From: Pempheris klunzingeri
Taxonomy: Eukaryota > Chordata > Actinopteri > Acropomatiformes > Pempheridae
Assembly: GCF_042242105.1 (NCBI RefSeq)
Contig: NC_092016.1
Coordinates: 11,112,501-11,176,500 of the forward strand
Length of the DNA: 64,000 bases
Direction: 5' to 3'
In this document: piece after piece, positions 46,601-59,618 of the stretch
Layout of the letters: the number at the start of each line of letters is the position of its first letter
How positions within the stretch are numbered: position 1 is the first letter of the stretch
Program-made: the position numbers and the translations under genes
Notes under the pieces: generated by a model
What the model saw: only the letters and a program-made list of their open reading frames with translations
What the model was told of the DNA's origin: nothing
Databases searched by the model: none

Positions 46601-49600
46601 ACTATACAGGCGTGAAATTGGTATTGATTTTCTTATTTAACTCTCGGCAAGAAAGTTAATTTGCACATTTCCCAAAATGTGGAACAATTCCTTTACGTGC
46701 CAGTTAAAGTAGTTTAAGTCCAAGTCAAACAGTAGAAATCAGTAGAAAACGGGTGATAGTTGAAGAGTTTCAATGAGTGCAGTTGAACTGTCTGTTAAAG
46801 AGTACCAGTAGAAAGCAGCACTTTCTCATTTATTCACAGACCAAAAGATCTTTGTTTGTTGCCATTTTCATGTGGGAGAAATTTCCTGTTTAGACAAAGC
46901 AGATTTGGTATCAACAAGGCAGGTTTCAGTAGCTGTGAGGCTTCAGAGAAGTGCGTTCTCTTTGTATAGAATGATATAAACATGCAGTTTTATATTAATA
47001 TTCAATGCCCCTTCCTTTATAGCTCGCTTACTCACAATGCAACCTTCTTGTTCATTTATTTCAGTTATGAAATAATGCAGAAAAGCTACTTTATATCTGC
47101 ATTATACATACTGTGTAAAGCAACTGAAACATCTTGTGTGACAAAATCTATCGCACTTAATGTATCTCCTGCAGTACGAGAGGCTGTAGCACCAACCAGA
47201 CCAGACTACTGACAACTGCCACCAATAATGATTTCATGCACTGGTTAAGAGGTAGGAGAATGTGTATTTCCAGCCTCACATAAATACCAGTTTGGTGTGC
47301 CAGCATGCTAAAAACATCCACTCCAAACTCTAATTTGAGGGGTAATGTGCAGATGTACAAGGTTATTTGAATTATGCAAGGGCGTATGTTCAAGAGAGGG
47401 GAAAAAAAAAAGAAACATTCCCTTGATCTCGCTTGGGTGGGCCTCTCTTGCCGCCCTGCCTTTAAAATCACGAGTGTGCCTTCTCTCTATAAAAAGCATG
47501 GGTTTGTATTCACTCTGTATACTTACTAAGGGGTAAGTATGGGAGAGCAGCAGGAGCCCAAATGTAAATTAGTGGGCTCACTAGAGTTCACCACCACAAC
47601 AAACCCAGATGATGGACCTTTGAAATGCTTAAATCATATCATGTATTGCAGGTTTTAGGGCCAATCTGTGGAGTGCTGAGGGCAGGGAAGGAGACATGAT
47701 GATGATTTATGGCTGTAGTTCATGTGGTGAGCTCAAACTGAGGCTCGTATTCCTCAGATACACAGAGAATGTGCTGTAGGCTACTGCATTAATACAAACT
47801 CTTGAAAACTTCTATGGATCCAATACTTAAAAGTGCGAGAGAAAGCACATGATGGCTTTATTGGTGCGCCACGTTAGTTAGTCTCTCAGAGGCCACATGT
47901 GTCTCAACATCTGTCTGAAGCATCTGGCCTCTCTCTTGAAAGAACCTTGAGCCAGGCACTTATTGAAGTCATAAACACGTATATTTATCGGAGATAGAGA
48001 ACATCACCTACGGTCATCGACGTAAGAGTGACAGCTGGGTAAAAACACTGAGGTGTAGAAGCCGGCTGTGTCACTCTTAAGTCCCGCTGCGGATTTACGC
48101 AGATCCTGTTTCCTGCTCTTTTCTTAGAGGTCACACCGCTCCTTCTATTTCAGGACATTACTCACATGGTTCCAGCTTATTGTGAAAGACAGGTATTTCT
48201 GTAAATTAGTGATTGTTCATCGCTTTGTTAGCAAGGAGCTTCCTGTCATGTGGAGAATGAGGAATGAGGACAGAATTCAAGCGAGGGCGAGAGGAAGAAT
48301 GAGTGGAGCCTCGAGGACGATGTGGAGGACGTACGCTTATCAGGACATGTGGGATGCAAGATGATCGAGCAACTTACAGGAAGTGGATAATAATAACCTA
48401 TATAATAGTGATGATACAAACAAAAATCTGCAAGTAAAAATGTGAATGTTTCCCTTTTTATACTACTTAACCACTGGTGTTTCTGTGAAGCTACTATTGA
48501 TGGTGTATACTCACTGATGTAGAAGGTGCTTGGTGCCTGATGGCCTTCAAACTGAAGTATGAGGAGGTTGCTGGTTTGACTGTCATGGCGGAGCCACAGG
48601 GCCACTCCCAAGATCACACCTCCGGCCAGCTGTCCAGAAGAGGAAAAGGTTTTATTATTTCATTCCTTCTTTACTTTGGTGAAACAGTGGGGAGGACCAG
48701 ATTCATTTAAAACGATATTCAAGAGAGATGTTAGCATGAATATTAAAAACCTGTAGTTATTAAGTCTTTTTATATGGTGGCATGACAAGAGTGCTGTGAC
48801 CTCAGGGGCTCAACTCTCCTGTGACAAAATCAATGTTCAAGCCTCTGTGCAAATGTTTCTCTGTGTGCGTGTCATCCGTGAGTCAGTGAACTGCGCACTG
48901 CCCCTTAAGAGAAGTGATGAGCGGACATCCTGACACCTTAGTGACCACAGCACTGGCCATGTCCTCACAACACTGTTTTAAGCCAACTCAGCTTTAACCC
49001 TGTTGATCTAAGGCACAAATCCCATCATAAAAGAGTTATTATATAAAAGCTGGTGGAAAATAACTGCTGAAGGATCAGATTCTGAGGAACTTATTGTTCA
49101 TGTGCTGACGCTCTTTTTCTTTATGTTCATATCAAGATATCTGCATATATAGGGCCGTGACTGCACTCCATTGTTCTCCAAGAAGCAGGAAACTGAATTC
49201 TCGACATGAAAAATAGCAAAATGAGGAAGAGAGGGCTCAGTTTTCACAATGACAGACACAGAAGCAAAATCAACAGAGGAAACACTCCATCAAGTGCGGC
49301 GTGTCCAGGATATGGTGATTCTTACACTCATCTAAAAAAAGATGACTGCTCTGTACAAACAAACTGAGTGGAAATTCAAAAACAAGGCACCAATACTGAC
49401 TGTGCAAGGCCACAAGTAAACACATAAAGTGAACGGCACATCTGCAGGAAGTCTGCTGTGATGTAATGAAGTGTAAAAGGCAGACAGCAGCATTAGACTG
49501 CTGAACTACTGTGGCTGGTTCCTTGTAGCTGAAATGACTTTTTCAGAAAACAAGACAGACTGGAATAGAGTTCAGTCTGAGGGGTGAACGTACAATAAGG

Positions 49601-50390
49601 GAATAATAAAAGCGCACCATCGGATGAGGCGTTTTCCTGGGCTCTTTGAAGGTTCAAAGTCAGCAAACAGTGGTGGTGACCAGGTAGGAACAAAGGAAAT
49701 GTCAGAGGGGAAACCGCTCTCCCCTCCCCCAGAAACCTCTTTCGTCATGTGTGTTCAATCTGACTAGAACAAGACCCCTCAAAATAATAAGAAACCATCC
49801 AATAACTGAGTAAACTTGCATTCAATTTTCCATCCATCAACTTTGTGTGAATCAAGTACTCCAGATTTCTCAATCAACATGAGTTGATTCACCAAATGAT
49901 GGATCTAAAGCAGAGTTAAAGTGAGACATGCTGGAGGAAAATCGCCTGTGTTATCCCGGTGAGAAGGCTGAGGAGACTGAAGCCCACCCAGCCTGAAGTG
50001 CTCCTCTCTCCTTCCCCTCCAGCCACCTTGCTCTGGTGCTCGACCATGCAGAAAATAAGTGTTGATGAAGGGTAAGAACATTTCCACTCCTGCCTGGCCA
50101 AGTTTGTGTGTGGCTCTGCCTTCTCACAGACTCAGCAGCATAATTAACACAGCAAGGCGGGAAACTCTGTGGATCTCCCTCAAAATGTATCATTGATCAG
50201 CTTTGAGCCCTGAGCCACACAGATGAGTAAATGTGCAGCTGTTACTGCATCACACATTAGGAGAAAGTTTGAAGAAAGCAGCAAACATCAAAAGCAACTT
50301 CAGAGTAAAATATGTTCAACTCACCCAGAAAATAAAATTAAAGAAAAACAACATGTATTTAATGCATTTCGTGCAGCCCGCCACAGCCAT
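41374..50390 (-). CDS. cd81: CD81 tetraspanin, 8 coding exons, 238 aa
   Basis: Exons in transcript order: 50390-50325, 48629-48515, 43408-43311, 43226-43152, 43021-42908, 42793-42695, 41674-41591, 41439-41374; 717 nt, phases consistent. CD81 is a four-helix membrane organiser that partners with CD19, integrins and other proteins in tetraspanin-enriched domains. The N-terminus [20 protein letters not shown] has juxtamembrane cysteines that are usually palmitoylated. TM1 continues [15 protein letters not shown]2 includes [20 protein letters not shown] followed by [12 protein letters not shown]3 has [18 protein letters not shown]. The large loop carries [16 protein letters not shown] and [10 protein letters not shown], giving the four cysteines of the CD81/CD9 class. 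TM4 and tail read [20 protein letters not shown] and end IRNSPGVY. Human CD81 is 236 aa. Intron 2 is 5.1 kb and repeat-rich. The gene is head-to-head with kcnc1. Confidence 0.96.
43644..43693. repeat. (GA)n microsatellite
   Basis: About 24 GA units in cd81 intron 2, less than 250 bp upstream (in transcript sense) of exon 3. Confidence 0.95.
44651..45179. mobile_element. Teleost MITE-like element interrupted by a second element
   Basis: Outer ends are CAAGTGGTGGAAAATATACC on the left and ATACTTCTTCCACCACTGCT on the right, an imperfect inverted pair. Interior phrases such as GGTACTTTTACTCTAGTAAA are typical of this family. A second element (44808-45095) sits inside it. Confidence 0.65.
44808..45095. 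mobile_element. Inner MITE nested in another element
   Basis: It starts CAGTGGTTCCCATCAGTTCT and ends GTCTGGGAACCACTG, inverted ends of a known teleost type. It carries CTCATGACCCTTTAAA near the left end and CTCGTGACCCTTTGTAG near the right end. It has no coding capacity. Confidence 0.7.
46015..46695. mobile_element. Longest copy of the teleost MITE family (copy 4)
   Basis: It starts GGTTGACGGAACATTTTTGG and ends AAAATGTGGAACAATTCCTT, an inverted-end pair. It contains GGGGAAACAGCCAACCTGGC, TTAATTAACATGTTATGTCT, GCTAAGCTAAGCTAAG-type runs and CTCTCGGCAAGAAAGTTAAT. The other copies in the window match parts of it. Confidence 0.75.
48630..50324 (-). other. cd81 intron 1
   Basis: 1.7 kb following the short first coding exon. 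No exon, RNA gene or clear repeat recognised. Confidence 0.6.
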
Positions 50391-51761
50391 GTTGACAGTT
50401 TTTATCAGCTCGTCCTTTTGCTCAAATCAAACAGTCGGTGAGGCCAGTCTGCTGTCCCGGATCACACAGTCTCTGCCAGAGGACTCACTTTATTCAGGCC
50501 AGTAAGTGCCTCTGTGCTGCAAACTCCTCCTTTATAATCAGGAGTGAAAACCGAGACGGAGAACTGCCCACCGACTGAAGCGGCCCTAAAATCAGGGAGC
50601 CCTACTTCTCTGTTGCTCCGCAACTTTGAAACTGTGTTATTGTGGTCAGAAGAAATGTAGAGCAAGCTCAGGAGCGTTACCACGTTTTATCTGAGACAAG
50701 TGAGCCGAACGAAAGGAGGAAAACACTCGACTATCTTAATAAAACATGACAGAAAGCTGCATCAAAATGCACATGATGTTAAGATTTCCTGTCATCTATA
50801 TTTTCACTTTTGCAATAATTCTGTTTATGGTGGGGGAAAAAAAAAGCTATAACCATATTGATGTTAAATCCTTCATCCTGGATCTGGATGCGCATCAAAA
50901 ACTAAGCATTTGCTTTTTAACTTATGGCCTCATTCTCCATATATTTAAGCTTTTCACATGAACGGAGAAACATACAAAACAAAATAAAAGGGACCCATAA
51001 TTACCCTCTTTGCAGGGAGCACTGGTGCCCTCTGCTGGCACATGAAACACAGGCGGAGGCCAATTATTACACACATCAAGTTCAGCACAAAGAGTTGCGC
51101 AAAAAAACATGTAATTCTCCCAACTCTGATTTTAAAACATCGACGCCGTGTCACACGGTCATGCAGGCCGTAAACAAGCCGATTAGCACCCAGTAAATCA
51201 CGGATCTATAAGAAAGTGTATGATCGATCATCACTCTGTTTGATGTTATGGGCGGATCTGCGCGTTCATAACTCCAGGGTCACACCTTCTCCTGTGCGTA
51301 AAGACGATGACACCTCCTCCCATACATCTCCACCCCGTTACACCACCATCACCCCCAGCAGCTGACCGACCACAACCCTCCGAGCCACGACGTTAAGTGA
51401 GAGGGGAGAAGAAAAATGGCAACTTGAGCAGCACTAATTGGAGAACTTGACAGCGCGTTTAAACAAATGCGGGGTCCCTCACTGGGCATGCTCCATCTGA
51501 TCTGAGAGGAGAGCTGGGCACGGTGTGGATAACAGGCAGTTTGGCCGCTTTTCTGAAGAGGACTGTCGCCCTCTCATCTCTGATTTTATTTTCTATGTTC
51601 TCTCCCCCCCACGACCACGCAGCACAGAAAGCAGCATTAGACTGCGGATGTTTTTCTTCACAATGATGCATGAATGAAAGGGAAAGTTCCTGAGCAGGAG
51701 TGCGTCTCTCTGCGGAGACAAAGACCTGCTGTTCGGTGTCGGTGCGTCGGTAAACGCAGAG

Positions 51762-51793
<32 letters not shown>

Positions 51794-52405
51794 GCGGGCT
51801 GAGCGTCGGTGTGAAGGAGGTGAGTGGGTCTGTAGGCAGCCACGGGAGCAGCGCCGAGCCTCCATCGGGAGCTGCCGGACAGGCGCTGTCCGCTCAGCAC
51901 CACCGCAGTCACCTTGCTGTGAAAGTCACAAACCTGCTCAGGACCGATCTGATCAATCACCGCAACTTGTGTAGTCCAATGAGCTGGGTTTATTCTGCTG
52001 GAGGAGGAGGGGAGGGGGATTGCCAGCGTCTGTCCATTAATCTCGACATCTTGGATTTACCGACGATGTGACGTCCATTCTTAATGTAATGTCATTGGCT
52101 GCAATCATTTTGGATTTCGATTCTATACCCTCCGGTGCGTCTGGCAGCTATACGCGCTTCTGATCCTCCAGTTGCATGGCAGGCGCTGCTAGAAAATACA
52201 GCGTGTAGTGGGGATGTAGCCTGGTGCGTGTCAAGCATTTCTTTCATAGGTGGTGAGGAACGACAGGTTGCTTCGTGCGCTGCTTCCCTTAATTGAAGAA
52301 TTATTGTTTCCCTCAGTCTGATCCCTGATGTGCATGGTCGCACGGCGCGCCTAGGCTTACCTTTGCGATGAAGGGCACTTATTGGAGAAATGCCTAGGGG
52401 ACGCA
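50391..52405. promoter_or_regulatory. Shared head-to-head interval between cd81 and kcnc1
   Basis: The start codons of cd81 (-) and kcnc1 (+) face away from each other across 2.0 kb. The cd81 side has a TATA-like TTATAAAGG on the - strand near 50529-50537, about 140 bp upstream of its ATG. The kcnc1 side (about 51250-52405) is GC-richer with several CpG, and has a GAGGAGGA purine tract at 51761-51794. The latter probably includes a long kcnc1 5' UTR. Transcription starts are not determined. Confidence 0.5.
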
Positions 52406-55400
52406 ATGGGCCTGAGCGACGACAAGGATCGCATTGTGATAAACGTGGGAGGGATCAGACATCAGACATACCGCAGCACCCTGCGCACCCTACCTGGCAC
52501 TCGCTTGTCCTGGCTGGCCGAGCCTGATGCACCCAACCACTTTGACTATGATGCCAAAATCGAGGAATTCTTCTTCGACCGCCACCCCGGCGTGTTTGCA
52601 CATATCCTTAATTACTACAGGACAGGTAAACTGCACTGCCCGGCTGATGTCTGCGGGCCCCTCTATGAGGAGGAACTGGCCTTCTGGGGCATTGATGAGA
52701 CAGACGTGGAGCCATGCTGCTGGATGACCTATCGCCAGCACCGGGAGGCAGAGGAGGCCCTTGATAGTTTCGGCGGGGGGGGCCTGTTAGACTTGGCGAA
52801 CGAGGATCAGGAGCCAGAGCTGGAGCATGCTGAGGATGATGTGGATGAAATGACAAGGCGGTTGGCGCATGGAGACACTCATGATGCCAGGAGCGGGAGC
52901 CTGTGGAGCCGCTGGCAGAAACGTGTTTGGGCCCTGTTCGAGGACCCTTACTCCTCTAAATATGCAAGGGTGAGTTGCTTTCATATCTGCGATGTTTGCC
53001 ATTGCTTTGTTCTGTCTATTGAACTTTAGATTTGACACCTATCAGAAGCACATTCTGGCCTTTTTGTGTCTCATTGCTGGTTTGAAACAGTCAAAGCTGC
53101 ATGAGCAGAAAGTTAGTGGTGGATCTGCCTTGATGGTGAAACAAAGATTGATGGATCTGGGATGTTTAGAGAGGCTCCTGATGACCTTGAAATTGCCCTC
53201 CCACGGGTCTCCACAGCAGGGATGTGACTGTACAGAAAAGTAGGAGAGGGGGAAAAAAAAATCAACCAAAGAGGTCATCTGTCAAAATCATTTACATGCT
53301 GATCATCACTCCCACCCTGCTCCATCTCGCAGGAGGGGATAAAGAAACTCACTGTGACTCTCACAGGTCTTTGGATTGATATTTCCAGGACACAAGGATC
53401 CCTGGGCTGCCTGGCTCTTTGGTTAAATGGGTCAGCTACACATTAGGAAACCAGATCTTTGGCACCACCAGAATTTTAGTGGCAGACCTCCAGACAAAAA
53501 CTAGGTTGTTGTTAGAGGTGACATTTTTGGTTTGTTATGGGCACTTTTCCATCTGGGCGCAATGCCTCTAGATGGTGACAATGAAAATGACTTTACACCT
53601 CCTGATTTTTCTGTTTTTTGACCGCTGTGCTGCATGCTGGTTTAACAGCTGTAGTGGACTGATTGGTGTAATTATTTATCAGGCCCCATCCAGTAAGTGT
53701 AAACTGTATTGACACGTTCTCACTCTTACAGCAAGCATTAGTGAAAGTGGTTTAACAACCACCACACAAACACACACACACACACTTCAGATTTCACCTT
53801 CTGCATGGAGGGAGATTTCCCAAACCAGAAAACTCCTCAGATGTGTTCTACATTTGTCAGTGAGCAAGACAAAGCAGAGAGCGAGGATTGACAGCGCTCC
53901 ACTAAGACTGGCAAGAAGATTAATTAGAACTGAGCCTCAGAGTTAATTACAGCCTCTATTCACAGTGGATACATCAGTGGAAAACCCTTGTCACTGCATA
54001 TCACTGTAGGCCTGTGGTTTGCCAGCAACAGTGAGAATTAGCCAATAAGGAGCAAACAATCTTCGCCTGTCACCCTCCCTCCAGGCCACACTGTTCCTAA
54101 CTGTCACAAAGACACATAATTTGCCATAAGAGGTGATCTGATAGGATGCAGCGTTTGTTTAACAGTTTGAAGGGTGGGATGTTCGGAGGGCTGAGAGAGC
54201 CAGTGTGTCAGGAGGCATCAGCAGTCATGAGAGTGGCTTATAAGAATGAGGCGTTATCACACCGAAGCAGTGATGGTGATGTTTGTTTTTCAACTCTCTT
54301 GCTGACTAATGTACATACTGTAGGCTGGACAAAATGACAAGAGCAGCTGTCAATGAGGACAGCAACTAAGGACAGTTTTCTTCATCAAGATATCTGACAA
54401 TTATTTTCTGGACTGGCTGAATAATATATTTGGAACAGAAAATGGTGAAAAAATGCGCAACATGACTCTCTAAAGCCTGAGTTGATGTGTTCAAACAGTT
54501 TGTTTTGTCTGACGAACTGTCCAAAACTCAGAGATTCAGTTTACAATCAGAGAAAACTAAGAAAGCCAGAAATCATTCTCATCTTAGAAGCTGAAACCAG
54601 ATGATTTGAGGACGTTTTTTGCTATAAAAAACGTATGAGATTATCAAAATTGTTTACATAACTGTTTTAGCTCTATTGTATACCTAAATTGTCAAAAATA
54701 TCTGTTCATACTGCACCGGCAATGCATTGACAGAGCCAGGTTAACTTATGAGAATGTCCCTGAGAAAAAATTAGCCGTGTGTTTGAGGAAATTTTAGTTC
54801 ATCTTATTCAGGAATATGCACCATGTAGATTTAGACACGAAACCTCCGAACTAATTCTCTAATCATTAAAATACTAAATCTATCGATGGTTTTTGGGGCC
54901 CCTGAAGCTCCACAGGCCACTTGCCTGCTTTGCATAATCCAGCTGGTTCCAGTCTGTGTGGCTGAACTGGATAGTTTTCGATCTAGGTTGAACTTGTTAT
55001 TTTGTGCAGTACATACTGTAGAGGGGGTGGACAAAACAATATTACGCAATCCAATACAACAACACCACATACTGTACTCTGTACTAATGCCTCAGAAGTT
55101 GACACAAATTCTCTCTCACTCCAACAAAGGCTGAACATTAGCTTTCCTTTTGTATTTGACTGCATTAAAATGTCAGGTGTTCCTTTTGTCCACTCTATTT
55201 GTATATTCAAAAGATGGATATTTCATACAGAATTTAAAGAGAGTAAAAAAACCCAGAAAACCATTCACAGCCATTGTAAAATGTGTGAATTACAACAGAT
55301 CTCCATCTTCATCAAAACTGGTGTGGCCTCTTTGTTCAGTGTGAGTTGTCTCAGTGAGCAAAGAGGATAGCCCGTGAGAGAGGGCAGTCAGTGCGCTGTA

Positions 55401-58400
55401 GTCTCCGCTATCACACAGTTTCCATCCAGACCATCATACTAACATAGATGGGAAGCAGACATTCATAAGCAGCAGTGATTTCCTCAGCGCAATGCGATGA
55501 ATTGCCAGTGATGAGATGATATGACGAGGGCCTGTTTTCCATCTCGTGCTGCCTGCACGCCTTAGTGACACACTGTGAACGGACTCGACTGACTAAGATG
55601 CTGCGTTTCCTTTGCTCAGTGGAATATATGTCAGACCTCCTCATGCCCAGACATGTCCTCCTCGATGCCATTCACTTCTCCTCCCAGCTGCTTAACGATG
55701 CTGCGCATTAGTCTGAGCCTCACTTACTCTCATAAAGACATCTTCATGCATGGACAAACTGCTATTGATCCAACTTTTGTGATTCATGGTGATGGTTAAG
55801 TAGCTATCCACTCTTCCTGTCTGCCTTTGTCCACCATCTTTGATCTACTGACTTCAGATTCCCATGGAAGATATAGCTGTTTTTAACTCCATTAAAACTA
55901 CAGTAAAGTACATGAGCTGTAACATACAGCAAACCAGTAAAGTATGATGAAAGGAAGATAACGTGGCCACGGATTAAATCAATACTCAGGAGAGAATACC
56001 GTATCTGTTACACCCATGTAGTATGTATCAGAAATAGCAGAGCCTAAATGTGATGAAATGTGATCATCTAATCAATACATAATGAAGGCTAAAGTACACT
56101 TATGCCATTAAGGGAAATATAGGTTTCTGTCCTCATCTCAGCGAGCCTCTCAGCTCAGTACAATTCCCAAGAGTTGTTCATCTGGACGGCATGACCTTGT
56201 GTAGGGAAGACCGGCTCTAGTGTTGGTGCTGAAGGGAAGAGCCCCAGCTAAATTTAGTCACGGCGGTTGACACTAATGTCGCAACTGCTGCTCCCGCTGT
56301 TCGCTTTTTGTAATTCTGCAAGTAGCATACCCTTGATGACCTTGAGTTGTGGCAGGAGGAAGAGAAGCAAGAACGGCGAGCTTGCATTGATTGTCCCTTG
56401 TACAATGACACTTCTGAATCAAGACACATAGGCAGCAGAGAGCGGGGAAGGGGGATGGGGGGTGTGTCAATGCCACTGTCACTGTCAAACCACTGTCTCA
56501 GATAATAGATTGAATTGCATTGTGTCGTGCTAAGAATTGATGCTGGCCTGTCAAGCTTGATTACATTGCATGAATTACTGTGTGTCTCTGTCCTTCTTCC
56601 CCCTGCCCACCGTCTCCCTCCTCTCTCCCCTCTTTTTCTTCTTCTGCATCGTCCGTATATTTCCTGCTCAGTGGGTGGCTCTGGCCTCGCTGTTCTTTAT
56701 TCTGGTGTCCATCACCACCTTCTGTCTGGAGACCCACGAGGCCTTCAACCCCATCGTCAACCGCACTGAGCACGAGGTGGTGGACAACATCACAGTGGAG
56801 CACACCTACCAGGAGACTAAGACTGCGCTCTACCTCACCTACATTGAAGGCGTTTGTGTGGTGTGGTTCACGTTTGAATTTCTAATGCGAATAACTTTCT
56901 GCCCAAATAAATTTGACTTCATTCGGAACGCCCTGAACATCATCGACTTTGTGGCAATCCTGCCCTTCTACCTAGAGGTCGGCCTCAGCGGGCTCTCTTC
57001 CAAGGCAGCTAAGGACGTGCTGGGTTTCCTGAGAGTCGTCCGCTTTGTGCGGATCCTGCGTATCTTCAAGCTGACCCGTCACTTTGTGGGACTGAGGGTG
57101 CTGGGCCACACGTTGAGGGCCAGCACCAATGAGTTCCTGCTCCTCATCATCTTCCTCGCTCTCGGTGTCCTCATCTTTGCTACAATGATCTATTACGCTG
57201 AACGGATTGGAGCCAACCCCAACGACCCTCGAGCCAGTGAGCACACGCACTTCAAGAACATCCCGATCGGATTCTGGTGGGCTGTGGTGACCATGACGAC
57301 CCTCGGCTATGGAGACATGTACCCTCAGACAACCTCTGGTATGCTGGTCGGAGCGCTGTGCGCCCTAGCAGGTGTGCTGACCATCGCCATGCCCGTTCCT
57401 GTGATTGTTAACAACTTTGGAATGTATTACTCGTTGGCCATGGCAAAACAGAAACTACCAAAGAAAAAAAATAGGCATATCCCTCGGGCACCCCAACCAG
57501 GTTCTCCAAACTTCTGTAAGTCAAGCATCAGCTCCCAACCTCAGAGCCCATTGGCCCATGACGACGTTTTCGAGATAAAGTTTCAAGGTAAGAAACAAAC
57601 ACGATATATACTCTGATGTATTGTTGTCTCATCACTTATCTGTCCTCCTAAAGCAGCAGGATCACTTTTCAGCTGTTTCATTGTTTGTCTGTTCCCACAC
57701 TTCAATCAGCTGATGATTCAGGCATGAGATTAAACAAAAGCGTTTCCCACTGAAAACAATCAATAAAATATGTGATGAAAAGCATATTTTACTCTGGATA
57801 GGAGAATAGAGAGATTGAGGCAGACCGTGAGTAATCCTGCTATTGATTTTACACTCCTTAATGCAGTGATTCACTCCTCCTCTCTCTTAAGACTAACTGA
57901 GAGTCTGTAATCATCCCGTATTTGTAATGTTAAGAACATGTAAGGAGACACTGGAGTCACTTGATTTCATCTTGCATTCAAAGATATATTGACCTTTGAT
58001 ATGGTGTGCGCTCAAAAACTGAACAACGGAGTGCATGGGGAAAGTGCAAGGCAAACATTAGAGAGCCACTAAACAGTATTATTGTACGAGTTAATCCCTC
58101 TGTGCATTCAGGTCATAGAGTGTGAAAACTGAAGATATATTAAAAACAACAGCGCTTAAATTCTGAAAAAGCTGGGATATGAAAGCAGGTTTTTTTCCCC
58201 CTTGTTTTTCTTTTCTTTCCGTTATTGTTTTCTTATAAGATTCCAAGCTGAACGGTGAGGCAGCTAACGCAGCTCTGGCCAACGAAGATTGCCCTCATAT
58301 AGACCAGGCCATATCTCCGGAGGAAATCTTCAGCCCCAGCGAGAGAGAGCGGCCCTGCTTCCTGGTCACCACAGCTGAACGCCCCAACCACACAGGGGGC

Positions 58401-59618
58401 AGAGTGAGGAGGGGTACGTACAGTAACAGCCAATCACAGGCCCCTGTAAGACACTAACACCCTGTAGACAGGACACGCTCTTTTTTCTCCTCTTTGCGGA
58501 GTGTTACACCTCAGTTCTTCACAGACACACACTAACACACACTCACGCACACAACTACAAACCTCTTATTACAGGCTGCACACACTTTCACAGCAGCTGC
58601 TCTTTCCTCAATCATCCCTTTGGAAAATGTATATATTCCAAGTCACAAAAACATCTGTTCAGGCCAAGCACAATCACCACAAATGTCAATAATAATTGTC
58701 CACATTTACACAATATATTTTTTGATACCATGCATAATGTAATACCCCTATTTATTTACAAGTAAGAAAGCTATTTTCGAGATTTATATTATCTAGAATG
58801 TGTTGTCTTACATGCCTAAGAAAGTACTATGTGCTATGTGCGTACCATGTATGTATATGTGTTTTAATGATAAATACCATGCAGGATCCTGACTTATGAG
58901 TGCATTGCTCTTGACCATAACGGTGCATGAAGTGTCTTGCTGATGGGTGCTATCAGTATGGTGAAGGAGCACAACACAGATGGAAGAAGGCTAATATCAA
59001 GTTTTTTCATCAATATTATAAAGAGCCAAATTCTAATTTAGTGATTTTTACACTTTAATATCAGGGTTAAACCCTTTTTGCTTAGTTATTTAATATGAAT
59101 CTACTAAACATTCCTCTAAGAAAGTCACTTTAGTTTCCAGCTGTGTGTGCAGCCAGCACATCAGCAGTAAATGGCGTACAGTATGAAATTCTACCTGTAG
59201 CTGAGAATACATTCCCTGCCTGAGGTGCCTACCTTTTCGAGTCTTTTATAGTGTTATACTCCAAACCATTCCAGTACCACCCGGTGCATGCTGTTGTACT
59301 CCTGATGCACTCAATGCATGGAGAATAATAATCTGTCTCAAGTCTGTGTTGACCTGTTTCTTTGGAGACAAAAACAAGAAAGCAACAGGTGTAGTATTAC
59401 CAGTGAGAACACCAAAAGATTTTGTCATGGATTCAGTGCTGCAGTGTACTCAGAACGTTCTCTGTTTTTCAACTGAAGGTTATGAAAAGCCTTGGAGCCT
59501 TAACAGCATGTCTGGCATGAGCGGGGATGCCTCTGGAGTGTCCTCAGTGTCCGCCCTGCCCTGCAGCCCACCCTGTCTAATGCAGCACTCACATTCTCCC
59601 ATCCCATCCATTATGTAG
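52406..59618 (+). CDS. kcnc1: Kv3.1-type voltage-gated potassium channel, 597 aa
   Basis: Exons: 52406-52969, 56672-57587, 58240-58413, 59479-59618; 1794 nt, phases consistent. ATG 52406 is chosen because [16 protein letters not shown] aligns with the start of Kv3.1. Kv3 channels open at high voltage and close fast, letting neurons fire at high frequency. The T1 tetramerisation domain has HCPADVC and the EPCCWM zinc-site cysteines. S1 begins [13 protein letters not shown], where I recall YVAFASLFF in mammals. S4 is [19 protein letters not shown] with regularly spaced arginines. The pore is [13 protein letters not shown] with the GYG selectivity filter, and S6 contains the PVPVIV gate hinge. 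The cytosolic tail has [20 protein letters not shown]. The last exon ends SPCLMQ-type sequence then SHSPIPSIM, similar to the SPIPSIL end of Kv3.1/Kv3.2 splice forms. Exon 1 splices over a 3.7 kb intron. I cannot say which teleost paralogue (a or b) it is. Confidence 0.95.
52970..56671 (+). other. kcnc1 intron 1
   Basis: 3.7 kb with no coding exon found. Repeat-free stretches at about 53880-54110, 55430-55690 and 56120-56440 have balanced composition and look like possible conserved non-coding elements; see findings. A short CA tract lies near 53770-53784. Confidence 0.55.

Larger units (their letters stand above)
43409..48514 (-). other. cd81 intron 2, large, repeat-bearing
   Basis: 5.1 kb between TM1 and TM2 exons. 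It holds a GA repeat (43644-43693), a nested pair of elements (44651-45179), a MITE copy (46015-46695) and two repeat-free stretches that look constrained (about 45470-45860 and 47530-47780). A 146-codon open frame on the - strand at 45429-45869 has no recognisable product or splice sites. Confidence 0.65.

Noticed and set aside
51593-52071. Several 80-100 codon frames upstream of kcnc1
   Set aside because: They arise from GC-rich and GGA-repeat sequence in the probable 5' UTR, overlap one another on both strands and lack splice or homology support.
52382-52405. Upstream extension of the kcnc1 frame by eight codons
   Set aside because: The extension begins with TTG, and the first ATG (52406) aligns with the known start of Kv3.1.
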